Notes: a model not told the origin generated them from the sequence alone. A stretch of DNA of 64,000 nucleotides from Rhodopirellula sp. P2 (GCF_028768465.1 NZ_CP118225.1:4073001-4137000), one strand, 5' to 3'; shown: positions 36,967 through 45,304, counted from the stretch's first letter. Numbers and translations are program-made.

Positions 36967-38016
36967 TCACGTCGCTGGATGGCCCCAGCGGTCCGCGTGC
37001 AGGTTCGGGGGCGGGAGGTGTGTGTCGCTGCTGTGAAGGTGCGCTGTCAATGCCGCGATGTAGGCGGTTCTGTCTTCATCGCTGGTGAATTCGAGCGGGC
37101 GGCGTGTTTGCAGCTCTCTCATCGATTGCATCTGATGTCGTTCCATGAATTCCGTCAGACCGTCCAGCATGAACCGGATCACATCTGGGCCTTCCCGGTA
37201 GATCGCCGACGTCACCATGGCCACGTCCGCTCCCGCCAGCAGCACCTTGATCAAGTGATCGGCATGACCAATCCCGCCGTTGGCCGCCAATGGCATCGCG
37301 GGGCAATAGCCGTGGACCTGCATCAGCGTGTCCAGCGATTCCATTTCATCGCTCTCATGGGTGAGTCGCCAGCGACTGGCCAGTTTCAGCGTGTCCAGGC
37401 AAATGTCCGTTTTGGGGGCTCGTCCGTGAAGCACCATCCCTTGGGCACCCGACAGCAATTGACGAGCGAGGTGCGGCAAGCTCGTGAAGTTTCGGCCGAG
37501 TTTGACAAACAAGGGAATGGTGATCGATGCGTCGACTTCCCGAATGGCTTCGAGAATGGTCGCTTCAATTTCCGCCGAACTGGTAAAGTCGCTGGGGCGT
37601 GAATGATGAACGTTCAGTTCGATGGCGGCCGCACCGGCCTCCTGCAATTCACCTGCAAAGTCCATCCAGCCACCGGCAGTGAACCCGTTCAGGCTGGCGA
37701 TGATGGGGATGTCTTGCAGAGAACTGGCTCGGTTGACGAGTGCCAAGTAGGAATCCGCGTCGGGGCAAACCCAGTGGTGCTGGGTTCGATCGGAGCGTTC
37801 CAGAAGGCTTCTTTCTCGAGCCGTGATCTTGCGTCCCGCGTTCCAGCTCCAATCGATCACTTGTTCTTCGAACAACGACGGCAACACGATCGCGCCAGCC
37901 CCAGCCTGTTGCATGGCCAAACGCGTGTGTTCATTCATGGACATCGGGGAGGCACCGACGATCACAGGGGAAGCCAACGCGAGCCCACCAAAATGAGTGT
38001 TGAGATGAAAAGTCAT
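36967..38016 (-). CDS. Dihydroorotate dehydrogenase-like flavoprotein (paralog 1)
   Basis: This 349-residue FMN TIM-barrel protein has the dihydroorotate dehydrogenase fold: 'FGGLALASPVIVGASPMSMN', IPIIASLNGFTAGGWMDFAGELQEAGAAAIELNVH, TIPLFVKLGRNFTSLPHLARQL, MPLAANGGIGHADHLIKVLLAGADVAMVTSAIYREGPDVI. It is very similar in layout to the gene at 43998-45041. Proteins of this subgroup are generally separate from the true PyrD and have unproven substrates. It is the last gene of a five-gene minus-strand run starting at 42129 (gaps of 9-82 bases), presumably driven by the sigma-54 promoter at 42163-42177. Confidence 0.87.
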   Translation of the reverse strand: MTFHLNTHFGGLALASPVIVGASPMSMNEHTRLAMQQAGAGAIVLPSLFEEQVIDWSWNAGRKITARERSLLERSDRTQHHWVCPDADSYLALVNRASSLQDIPIIASLNGFTAGGWMDFAGELQEAGAAAIELNVHHSRPSDFTSSAEIEATILEAIREVDASITIPLFVKLGRNFTSLPHLARQLLSGAQGMVLHGRAPKTDICLDTLKLASRWRLTHESDEMESLDTLMQVHGYCPAMPLAANGGIGHADHLIKVLLAGADVAMVTSAIYREGPDVIRFMLDGLTEFMERHQMQSMRELQTRRPLEFTSDEDRTAYIAALTAHLHSSDTHLPPPNLHADRWGHPAT

Positions 38017-38049
38017 TGCTTCAAATCCTTGGCGAGAGAAAAGAACGGT

Positions 38050-39678
38050 TCAAAGCGATTCGGCCACTTGAGCCAAGTCAGGAATCTCAACCACCAACGT
38101 TCGCTCGGCGTCCGTCAGTGGTTCACGATGGGCCAGTTGTCGGTCCAGGACATCGAGGTCAGCATCCGAGGCGTCATGCCGATGTGCCATCCGATCGGCA
38201 ACGCGTTGACGCAGGGTTTGAAGATCGCTGTGGCAATCCAGGATGGCGATGGGGACGCCAGCTTGTTCGGCGAGCTCGTAAAACCGTTGGCGGTCAGCGC
38301 GTCGTAGAAAGGTGGCGTCAACGATCACGCTGTGACCGGACGCGAGAATCCGGCGAGCAAGTTGCGAAAGACGCTGGTAGGTTTGTTCATTGGCCTCGGG
38401 CGAGTACAGCGTCTCCCTGTTCGGGGTGGCAGTGTCCTGGGAAGCAGGATTGGGAGGTCCTGTGTGCGGAGGCCCCGTATCAGGTTGCCCTGGATCGGGT
38501 TGCCCTGTGCTCTCGAAGCCCAGGTTGTCAGCATTCAAACGCTGCCTCGCCGACTGCCCAAACATTCGCTTTCGTTCAACATCGCTGCGCAATCGGAACG
38601 CGTTGTGGCGTTGCACGACCGCCTCACTGAGCGTTGTCTTTCCACTGCCACTGACGCCGTGCGTGATCCACAATCGGGGTGTCTCACGCAACGTGAACCG
38701 ATAGGCCAAGTCGACATGATGGCGAGCGTCCTCCGCATCCTTCCGCATCGATGCGGCCAAGGCCCGCACAAGGGCTCGGTAAACCAAGAACAACCTCAGC
38801 AATTCCAACGATTGGTAGTCGCCAGTGCATTCCAAGTAGGCGTTGAGGAAGGTGCGTGAAAGATCGAGATGATCCCGCGCTGCCAAATCCATCGCCAGAA
38901 ACGCGGCGTCACTGAGAACATCAATCCATCTCAGGTGGTCGTTGAACTCAATGCCGTCGAAGGGAACCAACTGGCCTTGCCAACACACCACGTTGGCTGA
39001 GTGCAGATCACCGTGACATTCACGGATGAAGCCGGCCGCAATCCGATCGGCCAGCAAGCGTTGATGCTGTGCCTGGAACTCGGTTGTCCAGTCACGCAAC
39101 ACTTCGCAGGTCGCCGCGGTCGAGGCATCCGCGGTTGTCAGAACCTGTTCGATCGTCTGAGGGATGTTCGCCTGCAAGAATTCAGGCCACTGTTCAGCGA
39201 TGCGATCGCGGCAAACCGCCGCGTCATGGTGGAATCCCGCGATGGTGGATGCCAGTTGGACGACTTCCTTGGTGGTCAGTTGTCCTGCTTGAACCCGTTC
39301 ACTGAGCAGGGCACTGGAAGAAAAACGGTGCATCTTGACCGCATACTCGATCACATCGCCTTTCCCTTCGATGGTCGGTCGATCCCCGGAGAGAGTGATC
39401 GGCACGACTCCGATGTACAGACCTTTGGCAAAGCGACGATCTAAACGCAGCTCTTCTTCGCAGAAATGTCGCCGCAGGGCGAGCGTGCTGTAGTCAAGGA
39501 AGTCCGTCTGAATGGGCTTCTTGATCTTGTACGCAAACTCACCAGCCAAGAGCACAACCGAGAGGTGCGTCTCGTGAACGAGAACCGGGGATTCGATCGA
39601 ATGCGGGTACGCCTGGGGGTGTTTCAAACCAGCGATCAAGCCATCCAGGGTTGGCTGGATGTCTGTTGTGGTGTTCAT
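38050..39678 (-). CDS. Fused aminoglycoside-phosphotransferase-like/P-loop kinase protein
   Basis: ATG 39678 (MNTTTDIQPT) follows GGGGAT; a TTG at 39696 is also in frame. The 542-residue protein has an N-terminal APH-like kinase domain with HGDLHSAN at 222-229 and the Mg-binding Asp in PFDGIEF (D241). A P-loop kinase domain follows, with Walker A GVSGSGKT at 341-348. Between the P-loop and the rest is an odd Pro/Gly/Thr-rich segment (about residues 390-430) with repeats of PDTGPPHTGPPNP type. The architecture is that of Rv2004c, a DosR-regulon protein of M. tuberculosis. Substrate unknown; despite the name, antibiotic resistance is not implied. Confidence 0.85.
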   Translation of the reverse strand: MNTTTDIQPTLDGLIAGLKHPQAYPHSIESPVLVHETHLSVVLLAGEFAYKIKKPIQTDFLDYSTLALRRHFCEEELRLDRRFAKGLYIGVVPITLSGDRPTIEGKGDVIEYAVKMHRFSSSALLSERVQAGQLTTKEVVQLASTIAGFHHDAAVCRDRIAEQWPEFLQANIPQTIEQVLTTADASTAATCEVLRDWTTEFQAQHQRLLADRIAAGFIRECHGDLHSANVVCWQGQLVPFDGIEFNDHLRWIDVLSDAAFLAMDLAARDHLDLSRTFLNAYLECTGDYQSLELLRLFLVYRALVRALAASMRKDAEDARHHVDLAYRFTLRETPRLWITHGVSGSGKTTLSEAVVQRHNAFRLRSDVERKRMFGQSARQRLNADNLGFESTGQPDPGQPDTGPPHTGPPNPASQDTATPNRETLYSPEANEQTYQRLSQLARRILASGHSVIVDATFLRRADRQRFYELAEQAGVPIAILDCHSDLQTLRQRVADRMAHRHDASDADLDVLDRQLAHREPLTDAERTLVVEIPDLAQVAESL

Positions 39679-39716
39679 CACATTTAGATCCCCCAAAAAA
39701 GCGTTTGGCCAATCAA

Positions 39717-40163
39717 CTATTCACGAGGTAACTCAATCAATTCGTCTCGATGCTTTCGCATGTAGGAGTGACATTCCACACAATGAACCGTCATGGCGAC
39801 GTACCCCATCGTGGCCCGATGGATGTCCTTTTCCTCTGCGGCTTCGGCAATCAAATCGGTTGCACGTTGAAAGTCGCGACTTTGCTCGGCGTACTCTCGT
39901 GTTTGAATCACATTCCACCCGGACTCCGTGCTCAGCAATTTCAGCGATCGAGCGTTGGACGCGATCTTGTCAAAGTCTTCGAGCGTCAACCCTTCCAAGA
40001 TTGCTTTGGACCTTTCCAGCTTCAACCGCATCAGCGGGGTGAGTTTGGTTGTCCGGCTCAATGGGACGTTGTCGGATGGCGGGTCCGCTTGCAAAGTCAA
40101 CGCCACCACGGACGTCAACAACAACACAAAACCGGCAAGCATGATTGAGAAAGTGCTTTTCAT
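39717..40163 (-). CDS. Exported mono-haem cytochrome c'-like protein (paralog)
   Basis: The 148-residue protein has a signal peptide (MKSTFSIMLAGFVLLLTSVVALTLQA), a helical body and one haem motif CVECH at residues 128-132 near the C-terminus. 'AILEGLTLEDFDKIASNARSLKLL' aligns with the equivalent block of the protein at 34803-35234. It lies between an upstream universal stress protein gene (nine bases) and the fused kinase gene, in the five-gene run. Probably a periplasmic haem protein. Confidence 0.83.
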   Translation of the reverse strand: MKSTFSIMLAGFVLLLTSVVALTLQADPPSDNVPLSRTTKLTPLMRLKLERSKAILEGLTLEDFDKIASNARSLKLLSTESGWNVIQTREYAEQSRDFQRATDLIAEAAEEKDIHRATMGYVAMTVHCVECHSYMRKHRDELIELPRE

Positions 40164-40172
40164 GACGTTCAG

Positions 40173-41147
40173 CTAAATCAGAGGAAGTGGTTCATCATCT
40201 TCGATCAACGAGGTCTGCGACATTTCGACGGGCGAGAGAAATCCTTTGGGTTTGAGCGCCAGCAACGAACAGGTGATGTCGGGAATGACTGTTTCTGCGG
40301 TGTTGCCAATCAGGATTCCTGCGATGCCGGAACGACAAACGGTTCCCATCACCATCAAATCCGCTTCGACTTCGTCCGCCACGCTGCGAATCACTTCGGC
40401 GGGGGCTCCCTGTCGCAGGTGCAAGTGCACGTCAGCGGCGTCTGCGTAAGGGGCTTGCAGAAGTTCGTCGAGCGCTTGGTGGACCTTCCTTTCGTGATCC
40501 TTGCGTGCCAGGTCCACCGCGTCATCGCCCGCGTGCCGACGGATTGAATCTTCCATCCACATTTGCCAAGCGGCGACGACATGCAATTGAGCTTTGTCAC
40601 GCTGGGCGATGGAATACGCTCGCTCCAGAATCTGACGGTTCAAGTCACGGTGTTGTTGGTTCGCGGCTTCCACGTCGATCGCCGCGACCACTTGGTCGAA
40701 TTCCCCGTGAATGTCCGGCTTGAGCAACCACACGGGGCAAGGGCACAATCTCAGAAGCGATTTCGCGATGCTTCCGAAGAAGCGTTCGGCCGCAGTGAAT
40801 CCGTCGGCCGTCTTGACGACGAGATCATGTTCTTCCTGGAGCACCCGGCGAGTGATCTCGGTGGCTGGGTCGCCGATGGCAACCGCGACGTCCAGGGTCA
40901 AGCCGGTGTCAGAGTAGTCCGCTGCGAGATCCAGCAAACGACGACGGCGATCTGCCGCCACCAGCTTTTCCAATTCCTCTGGTTTCGCCACATCGGTCAT
41001 CATGCCCAGCGCCTTGGGGATCGGCTTGACGACATCCATGAGCGTCAGTTTTGCATTGTTTTCGAGCGCCAGATCTGTCGCCCGCGAAACTGCAGTCTGT
41101 GGTTGTTCGGTACCAGCGTACACGAGAATGTTGGTGAAGTTTTGCAT
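40173..41147 (-). CDS. Universal stress protein, two UspA domains (1)
   Basis: ATG 41147 (MQNFTNILVYAGTEQ) is the likely start; the frame opens at 41177. The 324-residue protein is a tandem UspA. The first domain runs to about residue 145 and has a degenerate nucleotide loop (VVKTADGFTAAERFFGSIAKSLL). The second has a better GxxG-x9-GN-like loop, VMGTVCRSGIAGILIGNTAETVI. Usp proteins bind ATP or AMP and support survival in starvation or hypoxia. It is the second gene of the sigma-54-driven run. Confidence 0.9.
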   Translation of the reverse strand: MQNFTNILVYAGTEQPQTAVSRATDLALENNAKLTLMDVVKPIPKALGMMTDVAKPEELEKLVAADRRRRLLDLAADYSDTGLTLDVAVAIGDPATEITRRVLQEEHDLVVKTADGFTAAERFFGSIAKSLLRLCPCPVWLLKPDIHGEFDQVVAAIDVEAANQQHRDLNRQILERAYSIAQRDKAQLHVVAAWQMWMEDSIRRHAGDDAVDLARKDHERKVHQALDELLQAPYADAADVHLHLRQGAPAEVIRSVADEVEADLMVMGTVCRSGIAGILIGNTAETVIPDITCSLLALKPKGFLSPVEMSQTSLIEDDEPLPLI

Positions 41148-41229
41148 GGGATTGGTAGCCGAGGTTTGGCAAGGCAAGGGATTGGGAGTTCACAGATCGA
41201 GAGGGCCGTGGCAATTCATTGAGACACAA

Positions 41230-42129
41230 TCAGGTTGCCGTGGAATGTTGAAGGACTGCATCTATGGGAGCACCCGGCAGCGATCGATTGCGTGCGATCC
41301 AGACACTTGAGGGAGCATGTCGAAGCACAAATCGCGTGGTGCTGCCCAACAGAACTCGTCCCAGGTCGCTTCGGGGCGTTTCCCCCACCACCACCAGATC
41401 GACTTGATTGGTTTCGATGTAGTCGACCAAGCCATCACCAATGTGGTCGCAGTGAATCAGATGTCCTTGAGTGGTGGAGGCGACGTCATTCAGACGTTCC
41501 ACCACACTCTCAATGACTTCGGTTGCGGGAGCATCGTTGGGTTGTTCGTTGTCATCCATGTTGTCTGTCACCGACAACACACGCACTTCGCTGTTGCTGG
41601 CCCAGCCAAACTCGGCGAATTCTTCCACGGCATTCTCGGAAGGCTGGCTCGATTCGCAGCCAATCGCGACCCGCAGGCGATGACGTCCGCTGAACTGTGA
41701 ATTGGGCCGCACCACCAGAACACTGCAGGGGACGTGGGTTGCCACGTAATCACTGACGCTGCCCTGCAGGAGGCGAGCAACGGTTGAGTAGCCCTGCGAT
41801 CCAATCACCACCAAATCGGGTTGAGTTTCCTTGACAACCGCGACAATGGTTTCGCCCGGCTGGCCTTGGCGGATGACCTGACGCCAATCGATGTCGGCAT
41901 CCTGAAAGTACTCCTGGACTTTGCTGAACGACTGCTTGGCCTGATCGTGCTTTCTCGCGATCCAACTTTCGCTCCATCCATCCGCCAGAAATGTTCTTCG
42001 CGAAGGGGTCTCCGTGATCGCCGTGACGACGGTCAATTCCATCGATTCCGCGTGTGGCAAGCGAGCCAGGAAACGAGCGGCGTCGAGCGAAGCGTCGGAA
42101 CCGTCAATGGTCAGCAAAATCTTTTTCAT
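41230..42129 (-). CDS. Universal stress protein, two UspA domains (2)
   Basis: This 299-residue tandem UspA protein starts MKKILLTIDGSDASLDAARFLARLPHAE. The first domain has the full ATP-binding signature G-x2-G-x9-GS in VVIGSQGYSTVARLLQGSVSDYVA; the second carries VVGETPRSDLGRVLLGSTTRFV. It is cytoplasmic and the first gene of the run 42129 to 36967. A strong sigma-54 element lies about 34 bases before the ATG, with predicted transcription start near 42152. Confidence 0.92.
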   Translation of the reverse strand: MKKILLTIDGSDASLDAARFLARLPHAESMELTVVTAITETPSRRTFLADGWSESWIARKHDQAKQSFSKVQEYFQDADIDWRQVIRQGQPGETIVAVVKETQPDLVVIGSQGYSTVARLLQGSVSDYVATHVPCSVLVVRPNSQFSGRHRLRVAIGCESSQPSENAVEEFAEFGWASNSEVRVLSVTDNMDDNEQPNDAPATEVIESVVERLNDVASTTQGHLIHCDHIGDGLVDYIETNQVDLVVVGETPRSDLGRVLLGSTTRFVLRHAPSSVWIARNRSLPGAPIDAVLQHSTAT

Positions 42130-42162
42130 CGAACTCTCTTAGGGGTTGCTGGGAGAGCTGAC

Positions 42163-42177
42163 GCACGCGGGGTGCCA
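42163..42177 (-). promoter_or_regulatory. Sigma-54 promoter for the five-gene stress run
   Basis: Minus strand reads TGGCACCCCGCGTGC: a perfect TGGCAC -24 block, correct N10 spacing and GC at -12. It lies upstream of the first universal stress protein gene and should drive the genes down to 36967. Confidence 0.75.
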
Positions 42178-42297
42178 AAGAGAACTTTCCGCAAAATCGC
42201 TCTGCTTTCCCAAGGCAACGCGTGCGTGGGTGCACATCTGAGCGGGGTGGATCGGCTGGAGAGCGATGTGGGCCGCCTTTTTTCGCGGTATTGCACA

Positions 42298-42312
42298 TGG
42301 TCCCGGCTTTGC
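42298..42312 (+). promoter_or_regulatory. Sigma-54 promoter for the gene at 42361
   Basis: Plus strand reads TGGTCCCGGCTTTGC followed by T, with TGG, correct spacing and a perfect TTGCT. Transcription start is predicted near 42324, about 37 bases before the ATG. It is divergent from the promoter at 42163-42177. Confidence 0.65.
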
Positions 42313-42360
42313 TAACTCAACTGATACCGTCCAGTTCCACACCACAGGATTTCGATTGAC

Positions 42361-42948
42361 ATGTCGAACTTGAAAGCCGACCCCACCAAGCAACGGGCCA
42401 TCGAATTGAAGCACTACTTTTCGAACCTGGAACAAGCGATTGTTCGCAAACTGCACGACGAAGCCGGTAGTGATTTCGGTCGTCAAGAATTGATTCGTAG
42501 CACCGGGATCCATGATCCCCAGCTCATCGAAGAATTAGGAAAGTTGGGTGTGACGGCCGACGGCTTGATGGCACTTCGATTGTTCCCGCTGGTGCTGGTC
42601 GCGTGGGCAGAAAAAAACGTCGATCAAAAGGAACGCGAAGCAGTCATCGAGGAAGCACAACGAATTGGAATCCAGGAAGATTCCACTGCCGGAATTCTGC
42701 TCGATGAGTGGCTGCAGGTGCGTCCGCCCGGATTGTGCGTGGACGCGTGGAAGCGATACATGCACGAACGATTCCGAGGCATGTCGAGTGTCGCTCAGCA
42801 GCGGTTGATTCTGTTGACGGAAAAACAAATGACCAGCGTCGCGAAGGCTTCGGGCGGGCACTTGGGGTTTGGAAAGGTCTCGGCCAAAGAAAAGGCCATC
42901 ATTCATCAAGTGATCACGGCGATGCGGCAACAGACGCAAACGAATTGA
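42361..42948 (+). CDS. TerB-like helical protein, hypothetical
   Basis: This 195-residue protein is all helical and has no signal peptide. 'ALRLFPLVLVAWAEKNVDQKEREAVIEEAQRIGIQEDSTAGILLDEWL' (about residues 75-120) resembles the TerB-type repeat, in which a Leu/Val-rich helix with 'AWAD..V...E...I' is followed by an acidic helix. The identification is tentative. It has its own sigma-54 element and is divergent from the universal stress protein run, so it is likely co-regulated. Confidence 0.68.
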   Translation: MSNLKADPTKQRAIELKHYFSNLEQAIVRKLHDEAGSDFGRQELIRSTGIHDPQLIEELGKLGVTADGLMALRLFPLVLVAWAEKNVDQKEREAVIEEAQRIGIQEDSTAGILLDEWLQVRPPGLCVDAWKRYMHERFRGMSSVAQQRLILLTEKQMTSVAKASGGHLGFGKVSAKEKAIIHQVITAMRQQTQTN

Positions 42949-43001
42949 GGATTCGGCGCGATTCGTTCCGTGTCACTTCCCATTGGCATGCTGGTCAAAC
43001 G

Positions 43002-43985
43002 TCAGCCGTGAATGCCTGTTCGGCCTGCGTCCTCTTCCCACTGGGTCGGTAGTTCGGGGTAACGAGTCTGACCGGCTTTGGGTTGGTGGTAGGCGTTGTG
43101 TTGTCGGTAGTAGGCAACGCAGTCCTGTTCCCGCCCGAGGACAATTCGAAATCCGCTCAGTTCACCAAACCGAGCCGTGATGATCGTCCACCGTCCATGG
43201 GCGTTCGCATCGTCTCGAAACACAATGACCCAGTCCTGCGTTGCGTGTTGCTGCTGTGCTCGAGCGGTGTTGGAAAACATCGCCGTGTAGTGACGCCCTG
43301 CTTGCTCGGTGTGCCACACAGGAATCGCGGAACTGGAGCTTTGGCCTGCCAGATGGATTTGAGTCAGGGTGCCCTCTGCGACCCGTTTGCGATACTCGCC
43401 GTCAATGTGGAGGAGTTCGTCGACCGTGACATGACTCTCAGAACGCGGAACGGAGTCGGGTTGCTGCGCGACGCCGCGATGGGTCAGGCTGGCCAGAATC
43501 GCTTCTCTCCGTTTGCGGCCGATTCCTGGGACGTGTTCCAGTCGGCCGTCCTTGGCAGCAAGCAGCAATTCCGAAAGGGTTTCGATGTGCAAATGGTCGT
43601 AAATGCGATGAGACAATTCTGGCCCGAGCCCTGGAAGCGTCGCAAAAAAGTGCTCGGCATTGGAGTGACCACGCAAGCGATCCAGAAGCGGAATCCGGCC
43701 GACTTGAATCGCTGATTCGAGCAGGCCCGCAATGGAATGACCGATGGTGGGAAGGTTGACCAGGCCCATGATTCCATCGCGTTCCAAGATTTCTCGGACC
43801 GGGCAATGCAGGCCGGCGATGGTTTCGGCCGCGGCGTGGTAGGCGCGGACACGAAACTCATTGGCGTGCTGCTCTTGAAGCAAATCGCCGATTTCCGAGA
43901 GTTGTTTCGCGAACGTCTTGTTTTCGCGAATTCCCTCGATCTGCTCCGCCGCTTGCAACGGGGCGTTGGAATCAATGACAACCAT
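43002..43985 (-). CDS. PolX-like helix-hairpin-helix protein without polymerase palm
   Basis: The first 190 residues match the N-terminal part of bacterial PolX (DNA polymerase beta-like): the 8-kDa domain (IAKQLSEIGDLLQEQHANEFRVRAYHAAAETI-like), then two helix-hairpin-helix units, LVNLPTIGHSIAGLLESAI and FFATLPGLGPELSHRIYDHL, and a third hairpin, LEHVPGIGRKRREAI. The nucleotidyltransferase palm and PHP exonuclease domains that normally follow are missing. Instead there is about 120 residues of beta-rich sequence of unknown type (LTQIHLAGQSSSSAIPVWHTEQAGRHYTAMFSNT ... GRWTIITARFGELSGFRIVLGRE). It is 12 bases downstream of the DHOD-like gene. Confidence 0.78.
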   Translation of the reverse strand: MVVIDSNAPLQAAEQIEGIRENKTFAKQLSEIGDLLQEQHANEFRVRAYHAAAETIAGLHCPVREILERDGIMGLVNLPTIGHSIAGLLESAIQVGRIPLLDRLRGHSNAEHFFATLPGLGPELSHRIYDHLHIETLSELLLAAKDGRLEHVPGIGRKRREAILASLTHRGVAQQPDSVPRSESHVTVDELLHIDGEYRKRVAEGTLTQIHLAGQSSSSAIPVWHTEQAGRHYTAMFSNTARAQQQHATQDWVIVFRDDANAHGRWTIITARFGELSGFRIVLGREQDCVAYYRQHNAYHQPKAGQTRYPELPTQWEEDAGRTGIHG

Positions 43986-43997
43986 GGCACTGGCTCA

Positions 43998-45041
43998 CTA
44001 GTTGGGGTGACCGTAGGAATCGCCTGATTGTTGCGAAACCACGGGGGTGGGATCGAAGTAGGTGTCGCTTCGAGTCAACGGATCGACGTACTCCAGACGC
44101 ACGGATTTCTCGTCACCCACATGGTCTGTCGGGCAAGCGTCGCGGAATGCTTGCAGCGTTCGATACTGGTTTTCTTCCAGGTGCCGCACGATCCCATCCA
44201 CAATGTCTCGAATCACATCCGGTCCTTCGCGATAGACAGCCGAGGTGATCATGACCACATCCGCGCCAGCGATCATGGATTTGAGCGAGTCTTCCGCGTT
44301 CGAGATCCCGCCACTGGCAGCGATCGAAATCGTTGGGTCACCGGCGCGAGCACGCACGATGCCCTCGAGAATGCCACCCAGTGTGTTGATTGGCGACAAT
44401 TCCCAGTGGATCGTCCAGTGCATGCGGTCTGTGCTGACATCCCACTGTGGCAAGTGAGTGAACAAGACCAGCCCGGACACGCCGACGTTTTGCAGTTGAA
44501 AGGTCATCGACGAAAGGTTGGTGTACCGCTGACTGATTTTGGCAGCCACTGGAATGGAAACCAGTTCGCGAACCTGTCGCACCAACTCACACATTCGTGT
44601 CTCGACATCGTTGGACGTTTCCAACGGATCGAACACGGCTTGCTGCAAGTTGAACTCCAGTGCATCCGCCCCGGCAGATTCAATGTCTTTTGCGTATTGC
44701 AGCCATTGTCCCGGTGAAGACCCGTTCAAACTGCCAATGACTGGCACGTTGCAGATCTCCTTCAGACGCTCGATGGTCTGCAGGTAGACTTCCGTCCCAC
44801 CGTTGTACCGGTCTTGCTGAGGTTGGTAGCCACTGCGTTGGATCGCATTTGCCGGGTCGGTGGACTTCATCTGTTGATGAACGACCTGCTCTTGAAGCAT
44901 CGAAGGCAAAACAATTGCACCGGCACCCGCGCCGACGAGTTGCCGCACCGTTTCCGGTTGTGTGTTCAAAGGACAGGCACCGACCACAACGGGTGAGACC
45001 AATTCCAGCCCGAGGTATTTGGTCGTCAGTTCACAGGTCAT
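43998..45041 (-). CDS. Dihydroorotate dehydrogenase-like flavoprotein (paralog 2)
   Basis: The 347-residue FMN TIM-barrel protein parallels the one at 36967-38016: 'YLGLELVSPVVVGACPLNTQ', VPVIGSLNGSSPGQWLQYAKDIESAGADALEFNL, ISIAASGGISNAEDSLKSMIAGADVVMITSAVYREGPDVIRDIVDGI. It probably reduces or oxidises a small substrate other than dihydroorotate. It is the first gene of a two-gene minus-strand unit with the PolX-like gene. A weaker sigma-54 element lies about 180 bases upstream. Confidence 0.87.
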   Translation of the reverse strand: MTCELTTKYLGLELVSPVVVGACPLNTQPETVRQLVGAGAGAIVLPSMLQEQVVHQQMKSTDPANAIQRSGYQPQQDRYNGGTEVYLQTIERLKEICNVPVIGSLNGSSPGQWLQYAKDIESAGADALEFNLQQAVFDPLETSNDVETRMCELVRQVRELVSIPVAAKISQRYTNLSSMTFQLQNVGVSGLVLFTHLPQWDVSTDRMHWTIHWELSPINTLGGILEGIVRARAGDPTISIAASGGISNAEDSLKSMIAGADVVMITSAVYREGPDVIRDIVDGIVRHLEENQYRTLQAFRDACPTDHVGDEKSVRLEYVDPLTRSDTYFDPTPVVSQQSGDSYGHPN

Positions 45042-45216
45042 GGCTTGGGCACCCCGCAGGAAAGAGAAGATTCAAGGACAAGGAAGCTCAACGCAAACGT
45101 TGTTCCATCTCGAATCTTCTCCTCTCTGCTCCCTCGGGCGCGCTAGTGTGACGCTACGGAGCAGACCACCGAGCAAGTTTGGAGCAGAGTGGTGTGCGGA
45201 AAGGCTGTTTTGGGAA

Positions 45217-45231
45217 CGGCACAGTCATTGC
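45217..45231 (+). promoter_or_regulatory. Sigma-54 promoter for the small coiled-coil gene
   Basis: Plus strand reads CGGCACAGTCATTGC: GGCAC, ten-base spacing, TTGC. Transcription would start near 45243, about 60 bases before the ATG at 45305. Confidence 0.7.
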
Positions 45232-45233
45232 CT
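45219..45233 (-). promoter_or_regulatory. Overlapping minus-strand sigma-54 candidate
   Basis: The reverse complement of nearly the same bases reads AGGCAATGACTGTGC, again GG-N10-GC. It points toward the DHOD-like gene at 45041, giving a leader of about 165 bases. The match is weaker than its partner. Confidence 0.35.
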
Positions 45234-45304
45234 TGGAACCCAACCACAGCGGCCGGCAATCGACTTCGCCACGCCGCGTCTCACATTTTCAAAGGATGAA
45301 TTCC

